Shown here: one piece after another, positions 44,671-53,903 of the stretch
How the letters are laid out: each line of letters opens with the position of its first letter
Position numbering within the stretch: the stretch's first letter is position 1
Assembly (NCBI RefSeq): GCF_014191545.1
Contig: NZ_AP023361.1
Span: forward strand, 1,330,501-1,394,500
DNA length: 64,000 bases
Reading direction: 5' to 3'
From: Terrihabitans soli
Lineage (GTDB): Bacteria > Pseudomonadota > Alphaproteobacteria > Rhizobiales > Methylopilaceae
Made by a program: the position numbers and the translations under genes
Notes under the pieces: model-generated
What the model was told of the DNA's origin: nothing
The model's input: only the letters and a program-made list of their open reading frames with translations
Database searches by the model: none

Positions 44671-45690
44671 ATGAGCCCACGCGCTTTCATCTGCGGATTG
44701 TCCGGCACCGAACTGACCGAAGAGGAACGCCTCTTCGTCGATCACGCCGAGCCGTGGGGCATCATCCTCTTCGCCCGAAATATCCGCGACGGCGCCCAAG
44801 TGCGCCGCCTTGTCGATGAGGTGCGGGGTCTTCTGGGCCGCGGCGACATGCCGGTTCTGGTCGATCAGGAGGGCGGGCGCGTGCAGCGCGTAAAGCCGCC
44901 GCTGGCCGAACTTCATCCGGCGGCCTCCGCCTATGCCAAGCTCTATAAGGAAGACCGCGCGGCGGCGCTGGCCGCCGCTGAACTCGGCGCGCGGCTCATC
45001 GCCCATGAACTGCGCCTTCTGCACATGAACGTCGATTGCCTGCCGGTGCTCGATCTCGCCGTCGAAGGCGCCCATGAGATCGTCGGCGACCGCGCTTATG
45101 GCGCAACCCCCGCCGATGTCGCCGCTTTGGCAAAAGCCGTGTGCAAGGGCCTCCTCGACGGCGGGGTTCTCCCGGTGGTCAAGCATGTGCCCGGCCATGG
45201 CCGGGCGCTCAGCGACAGCCATTTCGAATTGCCGCGCGTCGATACCAAAGTGGTCGAACTGCAGCGGACCGATTTCGCCGCGTTCCGCCTGCTGAACGAC
45301 ATGCCGCTCGCCATGACCGCCCATGTCCTCTACACGGCGATCGACCAGGACCAGCCGGCGACCCTGTCGCGCGCGGTGATCCAGGACGTTATCCGCGGAT
45401 TTATCGGCTTTGACGGGGTCCTGATGAGCGACGATCTGTCGATGAAGGCCCTTAGCGGCAGTATCGGCCTCCGGGCCGAGCAAAGCTTTGCCGCGGGCTG
45501 CGATATCGCCTTGCACTGCAACGGGGATTTGGCCGAAATGCGGGACATCGCCGCCGTCTCGCCCCGTCTCGACGGGGAGGCGGAGCGGCGCTGCCATGCG
45601 GCTGTGGGACGGCTGGGCGCACCCCAGCCCTTTGATGTGGAGAGCGCCCGTGCGACGGTGCGGAGCCTTCTCCCGGCCCAGGTTGCCTGA
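44671..45690 (+). CDS. nagZ: Beta-N-acetylhexosaminidase NagZ
   Basis: This family-3 glycosidase removes GlcNAc from anhydromuropeptides during cytoplasmic cell-wall recycling. Characteristic blocks are WGIILFARNIRDGAQVRRLV, LVDQEGGRVQRVKPP, VVKHVPGHGRALSDSHFELP (the loop with the catalytic His-Asp pair near residue 174) and GVLMSDDLSMKALSG, which contains the nucleophile aspartate. The 339-residue length is standard. It is linked functionally and positionally to the SPOR protein upstream. Confidence 0.93.
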   Translation: MSPRAFICGLSGTELTEEERLFVDHAEPWGIILFARNIRDGAQVRRLVDEVRGLLGRGDMPVLVDQEGGRVQRVKPPLAELHPAASAYAKLYKEDRAAALAAAELGARLIAHELRLLHMNVDCLPVLDLAVEGAHEIVGDRAYGATPADVAALAKAVCKGLLDGGVLPVVKHVPGHGRALSDSHFELPRVDTKVVELQRTDFAAFRLLNDMPLAMTAHVLYTAIDQDQPATLSRAVIQDVIRGFIGFDGVLMSDDLSMKALSGSIGLRAEQSFAAGCDIALHCNGDLAEMRDIAAVSPRLDGEAERRCHAAVGRLGAPQPFDVESARATVRSLLPAQVA

Positions 45691-45741
45691 CGTATACTGG
45701 CCCCCAGAGAATCTGCCCTCTGAGAATCTAGAGAATTTGCT

Positions 45742-46536
45742 GTGATTGAAGCGACGCCATTCCCGACCTTCGAGGACGCGCCCGAAGGGGAGAGCGTCGA
45801 CGGCGCTTTCGTTGTCGATCTCGAAGTGTTCGAGGGCCCGCTCGATCTGCTGCTCGATCTGGCGCGCCGCGACAAGGTCGATCTCGCCAAGATCTCGATC
45901 GCGCGCCTTGCCGAGCAATATCTCGTTTTCATCGAAGCCGCGCGCAAGCTGAAGCTCGAACTCGCCGCCGACTATCTCGTGATGGCGGCGTGGCTCGCTT
46001 ATCTCAAATCGCGCCTTCTTCTGCCGCAGGCGGAAAAGCCCGACGAGCTGTCGGGCGAGGACATGGCGGCGCTGCTCGCGCATCGCCTGCGCCGTCTTGA
46101 AGCCATGCGGCGTGCCGGCGAATTGCTTGAATCGCGCGATCGTCTCGGCCGCGACGTCTACAAGCGCGGCGCGCCGGAAGGTGTGCGTATCGAGCGCAAG
46201 AGCATCTGGGACGCAACGCTCTACGATGTTCTGACGGCCTATGCGCATCAGCGGCAGATGACGACGCTTGCGCATGTGACGATCAAGCGCCAGCCGGTTC
46301 TGCCGCTGGCCGAAGCGCGCGAGGCGCTGGAGCGTCTTGTCGGTACGATCTCGGATTGGACGGCGCTCGATGCGCTGCTCATTTCCTATCTTGCTCCGGA
46401 AGAGGAGCGTAAATCGGTGCTGGCGTCGAGCTTCAGCGCCAGTCTGGAACTGGCCAAAGAGGGCCATGTGGAACTGCGGCAGGAAAAAATGTTTGCGCCG
46501 CTGTATCTGCGCGCCAATGCGGGAGGCGCATCGTGA
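45742..46536 (+). CDS. scpA: Segregation and condensation protein A
   Basis: ScpA is the kleisin subunit of the SMC condensin complex and binds ScpB. The 264-residue protein contains the kleisin N-terminal helix pattern VDLEVFEGPLDLLLDLARRD, IARLAEQYLVFIEAARKL and the C-terminal winged helix with DALLISYLAPEEERKSV. The GTG start has a poor ribosome-binding site, and just before it three AGAATCT-like repeats occur. It overlaps scpB by four bases, which sets translational coupling. Confidence 0.93.
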   Translation: MIEATPFPTFEDAPEGESVDGAFVVDLEVFEGPLDLLLDLARRDKVDLAKISIARLAEQYLVFIEAARKLKLELAADYLVMAAWLAYLKSRLLLPQAEKPDELSGEDMAALLAHRLRRLEAMRRAGELLESRDRLGRDVYKRGAPEGVRIERKSIWDATLYDVLTAYAHQRQMTTLAHVTIKRQPVLPLAEAREALERLVGTISDWTALDALLISYLAPEEERKSVLASSFSASLELAKEGHVELRQEKMFAPLYLRANAGGAS

Positions 46537-47309
46537 TCGATGGAACGAGTTTTTTGCGCAACGTCACCGACAATGACGTGGTGAACTTCGAACATGTACG
46601 CATGGCCGAAGCGCTTTTGTTTGCGGCCGAAGAGCCGCTCGATGAGGCAACGCTCGCCTCGCGTCTGCCGGAAGGCGCGGACATTCCGGTCATCATCAAT
46701 GCACTGACGGCGCATTATGCGGTGCGCGGCGTCAATCTCGTCTCGACGGGCGGGCGCTGGTGGCTGCGCACTTCGCCCGATCTTGCGCCGATCCTGCGCC
46801 GCGAAAGCCAGAACACGAAGAAGCTGTCGCGCGCAGCCCTCGAAACGCTTGCCATCGTCGCCTATCACCAGCCGGTGACGCGCGCCGAGATCGAAGGCAT
46901 TCGCGGCGTCTCCGTCGCCAAAGGCACGCTCGAAGTTCTGCTGGAGACGGGCTGGGTGCGCCTGCGCGGCCGCCGCAAGACGCCGGGCCGGCCCGTGACC
47001 TTCGGGACGAGCAAAGAATTCCTCGATCATTTCGGTCTTGAGACGATCGGCGATCTGCCGGGCGTCGACGAGCTGAAAGCCGCGGGTCTTCTCGATGCGC
47101 GTCTGCCCGACGGGCTCGATGTGCCGATGCCCTCCGACGATCCGACCTTGCGCGAGGACGAGGACGAACTCGATCCGGACGATCTCGACTTCCTGACGCC
47201 GCTCGATCGGGAAGGACACGAGCAGCCCGAGCCTGAGGCGCTAGAGGCGTCTGAAGCTGCGGACCAGGAGACGCCCGAGTCCGAGGGGGCCGAGGACGAA
47301 GAGAAGTGA
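46533..47309 (+). CDS. scpB: Segregation and condensation protein B
   Basis: ScpB has two winged-helix domains and bridges the ScpA kleisin. RMAEALLFAAEEPLDEATLA starts the first, LSRAALETLAIVAYHQPVTR begins the second and IRGVSVAKGTLEVLLETGWV follows. The C-terminal 60 residues are acidic and low-complexity. It starts at GTG 46533 in a GTGA overlap with scpA. Its own stop overlaps the ABC ATPase start by four bases, so three genes are chained by coupling. Confidence 0.92.
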   Translation: MIDGTSFLRNVTDNDVVNFEHVRMAEALLFAAEEPLDEATLASRLPEGADIPVIINALTAHYAVRGVNLVSTGGRWWLRTSPDLAPILRRESQNTKKLSRAALETLAIVAYHQPVTRAEIEGIRGVSVAKGTLEVLLETGWVRLRGRRKTPGRPVTFGTSKEFLDHFGLETIGDLPGVDELKAAGLLDARLPDGLDVPMPSDDPTLREDEDELDPDDLDFLTPLDREGHEQPEPEALEASEAADQETPESEGAEDEEK

Positions 47310-48403
47310 ATACGCCGGCCAAGGGCGTCTGGCCGCGCTGGGGCCAGCGCGGCACGGCCGGCCCGGCCATCCCCGCGCGGCTGACCTTCGACCACATCAC
47401 GCACGCCTACGGCACGCTGACCGCCGTCTCCGATCTGTCGCTCGATGTTGCGCCGGGCGAGATCGTTGCTCTGCTCGGACGCTCCGGCTGTGGAAAGACG
47501 ACGCTTCTTCGTGTTGCCGCCGGCATTGAGCGGCAGAGCGCGGGCAGGGTGCTGCTCGACCGTGAGGAAGTTGCGAGCGCCAAGGTGTTCCGCCAGCCCG
47601 AAGAGCGCGGCATCGGCTATGTCTTTCAGGACTACGCCCTGTTTCCGCATCTGTCAGTACAGGACAATGTCGCGTTCGGCCTGAAGAACATGGCGAGGGC
47701 CGAAGCCCGGGAAGTCGCACTGCGCGCGCTCGAGCGGGTGGGGCTTCGCCACCATGCCGGCGATTATCCGCATGAGCTTTCGGGCGGCGAACAGCAGCGC
47801 GTGGCGCTTGCCCGCGCTATTGCGCCGCGCCCGGGCGTTCTACTTATGGACGAGCCGTTTTCGGGCCTCGACCGGCGCCTCAGAGACAGCGTCCGCGAAG
47901 AGACATTGGCGGTTCTGCGCGAGACGGGTGCAACTTCCCTGATCGTCACCCACGATCCGGAAGAGGCCATGCGCATGGCCGACCGGATCGCCCTGATGGA
48001 CAAGGGCTCGCTCATCCAGATCGGGCCGCCGCAGGAGCTCTACCGGCGGCCGAAAACCCTGTTTGCGGCCCGCTTCTTCAGCGAAATCAACGAGCTGGAT
48101 GGGGTTGTTAAGAGCGGGGTCGTGGAAACGGCGCTCGGACGGGCGGCGGCCGGCGGCTGGCCCGACGGTCCGGCTGTTGTGGCGCTCCGGCCCTCCGCCA
48201 TCCTTCTCGGCGGTCCCGGACGGGACGGCCGGATCATGGGCTCGCGGTTTCTGGGCGATACCGATCATCTGGAAATTGCGGTCCAGGGCCTCGACAGCCC
48301 CATTCTGGCCCGGGCCCAGGCGGGCGCATGGCCGGAAGGATCAGCCGTTCGTGTCCGCTTCGACGAGGCTCAGGCGCTTGTGTTTCCGGCGGCTGAAACC
48401 TAG
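47306..48403 (+). CDS. Orphan ABC transporter ATPase (FbpC/PotA-like, with TOBE domain)
   Basis: This cytoplasmic ABC ATPase has all nucleotide-binding motifs: Walker A LLGRSGCGKTTLLRVAAG, Q-loop YVFQDYALFPH, signature LSGGEQQRVALARAIAPR, Walker B VLLMDEPFSGLD and the H-loop IVTHDPEEAM. A C-terminal TOBE-like regulatory domain follows from about residue 260. It is closest to ferric iron, spermidine or thiamine importer ATPases. No permease or binding-protein gene is adjacent. It overlaps scpB by four bases and precedes tatA by 63 bases. The import substrate, if any, is unknown, and a non-transport role is possible. Confidence 0.88.
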   Translation: MNTPAKGVWPRWGQRGTAGPAIPARLTFDHITHAYGTLTAVSDLSLDVAPGEIVALLGRSGCGKTTLLRVAAGIERQSAGRVLLDREEVASAKVFRQPEERGIGYVFQDYALFPHLSVQDNVAFGLKNMARAEAREVALRALERVGLRHHAGDYPHELSGGEQQRVALARAIAPRPGVLLMDEPFSGLDRRLRDSVREETLAVLRETGATSLIVTHDPEEAMRMADRIALMDKGSLIQIGPPQELYRRPKTLFAARFFSEINELDGVVKSGVVETALGRAAAGGWPDGPAVVALRPSAILLGGPGRDGRIMGSRFLGDTDHLEIAVQGLDSPILARAQAGAWPEGSAVRVRFDEAQALVFPAAET

Positions 48404-48466
48404 TTTCGATCCCACCCTTTCCGCCGCCGGATTCCCCGTACGGCCAGATGTTTCGAGGATTTTGTC

Positions 48467-48715
48467 ATGAGCCTGACCCATTGGCTGGTCGTCATCGTTA
48501 TCGCGCTGCTGCTGTTCGGCCGCGGCAAGATTTCGGACATGATGGGCGACCTCGCAAAGGGCATCAAAAGCTTCAAGAAGGGCATGGCCGAAGACGACGA
48601 GGCTCATATCCCGAAGCGCACCGAGGCCTATGAGGTCATCGACAACGAGCCGCCGAAGCAGGTGGCGGCCAAGAAAAAGGCCCCCGCCAAGCGCTCGACC
48701 AAGGCCAAGAGCTAA
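48467..48715 (+). CDS. tatA: Sec-independent translocase protein TatA
   Basis: TatA forms the variable pore of the Tat system that exports folded proteins. The 82-residue protein has the N-terminal helix [20 protein letters not shown], an FGRGK hinge, and an amphipathic helix [15 protein letters not shown], then a basic tail. The FG element after the helix is typical. It is followed by tatB and tatC in the standard order. Confidence 0.94.
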   Translation: MSLTHWLVVIVIALLLFGRGKISDMMGDLAKGIKSFKKGMAEDDEAHIPKRTEAYEVIDNEPPKQVAAKKKAPAKRSTKAKS

Positions 48716-48739
48716 CGGCCCCGCGCCGGGGCGTATCCA

Positions 48740-49210
48740 ATGTTCGATATCGGCTGGTCCGAAATGATGGTGGTCGGTGCCGTCGCCCTCGTGGTGATCG
48801 GGCCGAAGGACCTGCCGGCGGCTTTGCGCCAGGCCGGCAAATGGATGGGCACGGTCCGCCGCATGGCGGCCGACTTCCAGGGCCAGGTCAATCAGGCCAT
48901 GCGCGAGGCCGAGCTCGATGAGCTGCGCAAGGAAGTCCAGAATTTGAAATCGGGCCTGTCGGAGCCCGTGCGCCAGCATGAGAGCGAGATGCGGGCTCTG
49001 GTCGAAACGCCGCCTGCACTGCCGCCACCAGCACCGAAAACCGAAGCCGCACCGGCAGCCAAACCCGCGCCGAAAAAACCGGCGAAGGCGAAAGCGCCCG
49101 CCAAGGTGAAGACACCTGCCGCCAAGCCGAAAACGCCTGCTGCCAAACCGAAAGCTGTGGCCAAGCCGAAGACTGCGGCGAAAGCCAAAAAGCCGGGGGC
49201 GAAGTCGTGA
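48740..49210 (+). CDS. tatB: Sec-independent translocase protein TatB
   Basis: TatB partners TatC in twin-arginine signal recognition. It starts MFDIGWSEMMVVGAVALVVI with GPKDLPAALRQAGKWMG after the helix (family motif), then a long amphipathic helix and an alanine/lysine/proline-rich low-complexity tail from about residue 90. The 156-residue length is normal for alphaproteobacteria. Its stop overlaps the tatC start. Confidence 0.93.
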   Translation: MFDIGWSEMMVVGAVALVVIGPKDLPAALRQAGKWMGTVRRMAADFQGQVNQAMREAELDELRKEVQNLKSGLSEPVRQHESEMRALVETPPALPPPAPKTEAAPAAKPAPKKPAKAKAPAKVKTPAAKPKTPAAKPKAVAKPKTAAKAKKPGAKS

Positions 49211-50019
49211 CCGACGTGCCGCCCAAAGACCCGCACGATTATGAGAGCGACGTCGAATCCTCGCGCGCGCCTTTGATGGAGCATCTGATCGAGCTGCGCT
49301 CGCGGCTGATCAAGACGCTGCTCGCCATCGCGGTGGCCTTCGTTATCTGCTTCGCCTTCGCCGACGAGATCTTCAACATTCTGCTCTGGCCCTATGAATT
49401 TGCCGCCGGGCCGCAGAAGGAGCTGCAGATCATCTACACGGCGCCGCAGGAATATCTGATCACGCAGATCAAGCTTGCGCTGTTCGGCGCGGTGTTCATC
49501 GCCTTTCCGGTGATCGCGGCGCAGGTCTATAAATTCGTGGCGCCCGGCCTCTATAAAAACGAGCGCGCGGCCTTTTATCCGTACCTCATCGCAACGCCGG
49601 TTCTGTTCTTTGCCGGCGCGGCCTTCGTCTATTTCATGGCGCTGCCGCTGGCGATGAAGTTCTTCCTGTCGATGGAGCAGACGGGCACGACAGGCGGCGC
49701 CTCGATCCAGCTTGTCGCGCGCACGTCCGAATATCTGTCGCTGATCATGGCGCTGATCCTCGCCTTCGGTATCTGCTTCCAGACGCCGGTGATCCTGACG
49801 CTTCTGGCGCGCGCCGGTTTCATCGACAGTGCATGGCTGAGAGCCAAGCGGAAATACGCGATCGTTGTGGTTTTTGCCGTCGCGGCCGTGCTGACGCCGC
49901 CCGATGTGATCAGCCAGTTCGCGCTTGCGGTGCCCACTTTGCTGCTCTACGAGCTATCTATCTTCCTGGTCCGGCTGGTCGAGAAGAAGCGCGCCGAACA
50001 GGCGCCCGAAGCGGCCTGA
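49207..50019 (+). CDS. tatC: Sec-independent translocase protein TatC
   Basis: TatC is the six-helix core of the Tat receptor and binds twin-arginine signals. MEHLIELRSRLIKTLLAIAV at the start, the PxxFF/F-type GPQKELQIIYTAPQEYLI loop and VITLLA-like helices with VAAVLTPPDVISQFALAVPT near 235 are characteristic. The gene starts with GTG overlapping tatB by four bases. The stop is followed by a T-rich stretch (TTTTTTCTTTTTG) before serS. Confidence 0.95.
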   Translation: MTDVPPKDPHDYESDVESSRAPLMEHLIELRSRLIKTLLAIAVAFVICFAFADEIFNILLWPYEFAAGPQKELQIIYTAPQEYLITQIKLALFGAVFIAFPVIAAQVYKFVAPGLYKNERAAFYPYLIATPVLFFAGAAFVYFMALPLAMKFFLSMEQTGTTGGASIQLVARTSEYLSLIMALILAFGICFQTPVILTLLARAGFIDSAWLRAKRKYAIVVVFAVAAVLTPPDVISQFALAVPTLLLYELSIFLVRLVEKKRAEQAPEAA

Positions 50020-50058
50020 TTTTTTCTTTTTGATTCAAAATGATCTTCGGCTTTCCCA

Positions 50059-51357
50059 ATGCATGACATCCGCTGGATTCGGGACAATCCCGACGCATTT
50101 CAGGAGCGCCTGAGGGCGCGTGGAATAGCTGCTGCCGAAGTGTCGTCGACGGTCAAAAAACTGATCGAACTGGATGACGGCCGCAAAGCTGCGATCTCCA
50201 AGGCGCAGGCGCTGCAGGAACGCCGCAACGCGGCCTCGAAAGACATCGGCGCCGCCAAAGCCCAGAAGGATGAGGCCAAGGCGCAGAAGCTGATGGACGA
50301 GGTCTCGGCGCTGAAGGGCGAACTTGCCGCCGAAGAAACCCGTCAGAAGGACGCCGAAGCCGCTCTCGAAACCGAACTCGCGCAGATTCCGAACCTGCCG
50401 CTCGCGGATGTGCCGGTCGGCACGGACGAGCACGGCAATGTGCAAAAGAGCATTTCGGGTACAAAGCCGACTTCCAATGCGACCAAGCAGCATTTCGAAC
50501 TCGGCGAAGCGCTTGGCGGCATGGATTTCGAAACCGCGGCCAAACTGTCCGGCGCGCGCTTTGTCGTGCTGAAGGGCGAGATCGCGCGGCTTGAGCGCGC
50601 CATCGGCCAGTTCATGCTCGATCTGCACACGACCGAGCACGGCTACACCGAAATTGCGCCTCCGCTGATGGTGCGCGACGAGGTGATGTTCGGCACGGCG
50701 CAGCTGCCGAAATTTGCCGACGATCAGTTCAAGGCGATGCCGACCGAGCATTGGCTCATCCCGACCGCTGAAGTGCCGCTGACCAATCTCGTGCGCGAGA
50801 GCATCGTCGCCGAAGAGGAGCTGCCGCTGCGCTTCACCGCGCTGACGCCGTGCTTCCGCGCGGAGGCCGGCGCTGCCGGCAAGGATACGCGCGGCATGAT
50901 CCGCCAGCATCAGTTCTCGAAGGTCGAACTGGTTTCGATCACCGCGCCCGAACAGACCGCCGACGAGCATGAGCGCATGCTGGCCGCAGCCGAAGCCGTG
51001 CTCAAAAAGCTCGATCTGCATTATCGCGTCATGACGCTCTGCACCGGCGATATGGGTTTTGCCTCGCAGAAGACCTACGACATCGAAGTCTGGCTGCCGG
51101 GGCAGGGCGCCTATCGCGAAATCTCGTCCGTGTCGCAGTGCGGCGATTTCCAGGCGCGGCGCATGCAGGCGCGCTGCAAGGCCAAAGACGGCAAGAACAC
51201 CCGTTTCGTGCATACGCTGAACGGATCGGGCGTGGCCGTCGGCCGTGCCCTGATCGCCGTCATGGAAAACTATCAGAACGGCGACGGCTCGATCAGTGTG
51301 CCGTCGGTTCTGCGTCCGTACATGGGTAATAAAGAGAAGATTGGGGTCGGAAAGTGA
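50059..51357 (+). CDS. serS: Seryl-tRNA synthetase
   Basis: This class II synthetase charges tRNA-Ser and tRNA-Sec. The N-terminal coiled coil (about 30-110, heavy in Glu, Lys and Ala) binds the long variable arm. Catalytic motif 2 is [20 protein letters not shown] with HQFSKVEL, and motif 3 is [20 protein letters not shown] near residue 395. [15 protein letters not shown] lies between. The start is [12 protein letters not shown], typical. It is followed by a palindromic repeat block and then surE. Confidence 0.97.
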   Translation: MHDIRWIRDNPDAFQERLRARGIAAAEVSSTVKKLIELDDGRKAAISKAQALQERRNAASKDIGAAKAQKDEAKAQKLMDEVSALKGELAAEETRQKDAEAALETELAQIPNLPLADVPVGTDEHGNVQKSISGTKPTSNATKQHFELGEALGGMDFETAAKLSGARFVVLKGEIARLERAIGQFMLDLHTTEHGYTEIAPPLMVRDEVMFGTAQLPKFADDQFKAMPTEHWLIPTAEVPLTNLVRESIVAEEELPLRFTALTPCFRAEAGAAGKDTRGMIRQHQFSKVELVSITAPEQTADEHERMLAAAEAVLKKLDLHYRVMTLCTGDMGFASQKTYDIEVWLPGQGAYREISSVSQCGDFQARRMQARCKAKDGKNTRFVHTLNGSGVAVGRALIAVMENYQNGDGSISVPSVLRPYMGNKEKIGVGK

Positions 51358-51371
51358 GAGGCGCTCGCGCT

Positions 51372-51480
51372 CCCTCTCCCCGCGGGCGGGGAGAGGGTCG
51401 GGGTGAGGGGGTATTGCTGTTCGGCTTTGCCCCTCACCCGGCACTGACGTGCCGACCTCTCCCCGTAAACGGGGAGAGGT
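51372..51480. repeat. Palindromic intergenic repeat between serS and surE
   Basis: Two arms are mirror copies. The left begins CCTCTCCCCGCGGGCGGGGA and runs GTCGGGGTGAGGGG. The right, read in reverse, is CCTCTCCCCGTTTACGGGGA and then GTCGGCACGTCAGTGCC and GGGTGAGGGG. Each arm contains a strong self-hairpin (CTCCCCG/CGGGGAG). The type is common in rhizobial genomes. It lies immediately before the surE start, so transcription from serS may be attenuated here. Confidence 0.75.
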
Positions 51481-51485
51481 GAGAG

Positions 51486-52256
51486 ATGCGCATCCTCATC
51501 ACAAACGATGACGGTATTCATTCGCCCGGCCTCGATGTTCTGGAAGAGATCGCCCGCGAGATTTCGGACGATGTGTGGGTCGTAGCCCCTGAATACGATC
51601 AGTCGGGCGTTGCGCATTCGCTGTCGCTGAACGATCCGCTGCGCCTGCGTCAGGCGGGCGAGCGGCGTTTTGCGGTGAAGGGCACGCCGACCGATTGCGT
51701 CATTTTAGGCGCGCGGCATGTGCTCAAAGACAAGGCACCCGAACTGCTGCTCTCCGGCGTCAATCGCGGGCACAATCTCGGCGAAGACGTCACCTATTCC
51801 GGCACGGTCGCGGGCGCCATCGAAGGCGCGCTCCTCGGCATTCCCGCCATCGGCCTGTCGCAAGGCTATCCGCCCGGCCATCGCGAAGCGGTCGATTATT
51901 CCGCAGCGCGCAGCCATGGCCCGTCCGTTATCCGCAAAGTGCTCGATGCCGGCCTGCCGCGCGGCGGCTTGGTGAACATCAATTTCCCGGCGCTGCCGGC
52001 GGCCGATGTCAAAGGGGTTCGCGCAACCCGCCAGGGCCAGCGCCCGCAATGGCAGGCCAAGGTCGAAGAACGCCGCGACGGGCGGGGAAATCCCTATTTC
52101 TGGATCGTGTACGGACACGAAATCGGCGATCCTGACGCCGACACCGATCTGAAGGCGGTGCATGAGGGCTATATCTCGGTGACGCCGCTGAAGATCGACA
52201 TGACCGATCACGACCTCAAGGCCCGTTTCGACCGGGCCATCGAGGGCGGGGGTTAG
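51486..52256 (+). CDS. surE: 5'-nucleotidase SurE
   Basis: SurE is a metal-dependent nucleotidase/exopolyphosphatase active in stationary phase. MRILITNDDGIHSPGLDVLE with the DD metal pair, VAPEYDQSGVAHSLSLND, GTPTDCVILGA and SGVNRGHNLGEDVTYSGTVA are the conserved active-site loops. The 256-residue length is normal. It overlaps the end of the repeat region upstream and is followed within three bases by pcm, the typical surE/pcm pair. Confidence 0.95.
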   Translation: MRILITNDDGIHSPGLDVLEEIAREISDDVWVVAPEYDQSGVAHSLSLNDPLRLRQAGERRFAVKGTPTDCVILGARHVLKDKAPELLLSGVNRGHNLGEDVTYSGTVAGAIEGALLGIPAIGLSQGYPPGHREAVDYSAARSHGPSVIRKVLDAGLPRGGLVNINFPALPAADVKGVRATRQGQRPQWQAKVEERRDGRGNPYFWIVYGHEIGDPDADTDLKAVHEGYISVTPLKIDMTDHDLKARFDRAIEGGG

Positions 52257-52259
52257 ACC

Positions 52260-52922
52260 ATGCCCGAACTTGGCCCGCGCGATCACGAAGACGCCAGTCA
52301 GCGCGCCGAGTTTCAGCTGTTTTTGCGCCAGCGCGGCATTCGCTCGAACAATGTGCTGCGGGCTCTGGAAACCGTGCCGCGCACGATGTTCGTGCCGGAC
52401 GAGATGGCGCCGCACGCTTATGCCGACCGGGCGCTGCCCATCGCCTGCGGACAGACGATCAGCCAGCCTTTCCTCGTCGCCTATATGACCGAGCAACTCG
52501 AGCTGAACGACACGCACAAAGTGCTCGAGGTCGGCACCGGCACCGGCTACCAGACGGCGGTGTTGGCGCGCATCGGACGCCGCATCTACACGATCGACCG
52601 TTACCGTACGCTCGTCTCTGCCGCCGAAGCGCGGCTGCAATCCCTGCGCATCACCAATGTCACGGCGATGCCGGGCGACGGCGCGCAGGGCTGGCCGGCG
52701 CAGGCGCCGTTCGACCGCATCATGGTGACGGCGGCGGCCGATCAGATCCCCAAACCCTTGATCGATCAGCTGGCCGAAGGCGGCATCATGATCATCCCCG
52801 TCGGCACGGGAGACCAGCGCCTCATGAAGGTGGTGAAGGGCGAGGACGGGAAGCTGACCGAAAAATCGCTGATGGCGGTGCGCTTCGTGCCGCTCGTTGC
52901 GGGACGCGCCGCCTCGCTCTGA
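52260..52922 (+). CDS. pcm: Protein-L-isoaspartate O-methyltransferase
   Basis: Pcm methylates abnormal isoaspartyl residues to start protein repair. The canonical block QTISQPFLVAYMTEQL near residue 64 is followed by motif I VLEVGTGTGYQTAVLARIG and the acidic strand YTIDRYRTL. IMVTAAADQIPKPLIDQLAE and GGIMIIPVGTGDQ are also conserved. The 220-residue length is normal. It lies directly after surE, which is the common pairing. Confidence 0.94.
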   Translation: MPELGPRDHEDASQRAEFQLFLRQRGIRSNNVLRALETVPRTMFVPDEMAPHAYADRALPIACGQTISQPFLVAYMTEQLELNDTHKVLEVGTGTGYQTAVLARIGRRIYTIDRYRTLVSAAEARLQSLRITNVTAMPGDGAQGWPAQAPFDRIMVTAAADQIPKPLIDQLAEGGIMIIPVGTGDQRLMKVVKGEDGKLTEKSLMAVRFVPLVAGRAASL

Positions 52923-53049
52923 GGGGACGCATTGGCTGTTGCGCGGGCGACGGCAATTGAATAATGAATGCACCGTTCGGGCCGCAGCGTTGGACGCAAA
53001 ACGCTGAAGCGCCGGGCGTTTATGTCGAAATGCTGGAGCAGGTGTTCAT

Positions 53050-53868
53050 ATGAACTTGCGTCAAAGGATCGGGCTGGATCTCGGCCGCCGTGCCAAAATC
53101 GAAGATGGTCTCGCCGCGGCCATCGAGCACGATGCCAAATATCTCGACGTCAAGATCGACGTCGCGCCGAACAATATCGAGAGCCTGACGCCCGAGCGCA
53201 TCAAGGGCATTCGCGATACCGCAGAAAAGCACGGCATTCATGTCGGCCTGCATACGATGTCGGCGGTCAACATGGCCGAAATCGCGCCGCATGTGCGCGA
53301 CGGCGTCGATAAATATCTCTTCGGCCATATGGACGCCTGCAAGAAGCTCGGCGGCGAATGGATCGTCGTTCATGCCGGCTATCACTTCACCTCCGATGTG
53401 AAGCTGCGCATGGAAGCGGGGCTCGAACGGTTGAAGCGGCTCGCCGATTATGCCGAGAAGATCGATCTGAACGTTCTGCTCGAAAACATGAACTGGGAGC
53501 CGGACGATGCGGAGGTTCATTACCTCGCGCACAATGTCGAGGAGACGAAGTATTACTTCGACCGCCTCAACTCGCCGAAGCTGCGCTGGGCGTTCACCGC
53601 GAACCACGCCCATATCGTCGAAGACGGCGTCGATGCCTTCCTCGAAAACTTCGACATCAAGACCTGCGATGAAGTGCGGCTCGCCGATTGCTGGCGCAAC
53701 GGCAAGGAAGAGCATCTCTTCCCGGGCAAGGGCGATTTCGATTTCAAGGATCTGTTCGACAAGCTCGAAGCGCGCGGCTTTGCCGGCCATTACATGACCT
53801 CGTTCGGCACGCTGGAAGACATGATCCGCGGCCGCGAGGTCATTCTCAAAATGGTCGAAGGAAAGTAG
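53050..53868 (+). CDS. TIM-barrel protein, sugar phosphate isomerase/epimerase (AP endonuclease 2) family
   Basis: The 272-residue protein has the xylose isomerase-like TIM barrel: IGLDLGRRAKIEDGLAAAIE at the start, HVGLHTMSAVNMAE near 76, WIVVHAGYHFTSDVKLR near 107 (metal-binding histidine), LLENMNWEPDDAEVHYL (glutamate) and FTANHAHIVEDGVDAFLEN (histidines). These match the metal-site positions of the family. The catalytic substrate is unknown. It follows pcm by 127 bases. Confidence 0.85.
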   Translation: MNLRQRIGLDLGRRAKIEDGLAAAIEHDAKYLDVKIDVAPNNIESLTPERIKGIRDTAEKHGIHVGLHTMSAVNMAEIAPHVRDGVDKYLFGHMDACKKLGGEWIVVHAGYHFTSDVKLRMEAGLERLKRLADYAEKIDLNVLLENMNWEPDDAEVHYLAHNVEETKYYFDRLNSPKLRWAFTANHAHIVEDGVDAFLENFDIKTCDEVRLADCWRNGKEEHLFPGKGDFDFKDLFDKLEARGFAGHYMTSFGTLEDMIRGREVILKMVEGK

Positions 53869-53903
53869 TTGAACTTTTGGCCGGCCCGGAGCGACAAAGC
53901 GGA

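Noticed and set aside
42640-46467. A 1,275-codon open frame on the minus strand across the SPOR, nagZ and scpA genes
   Set aside because: It is antisense to well-supported genes and has arginine-, histidine- and aspartate-rich low-complexity sequence typical of the reverse complement of GC-rich coding DNA, with no family likeness.
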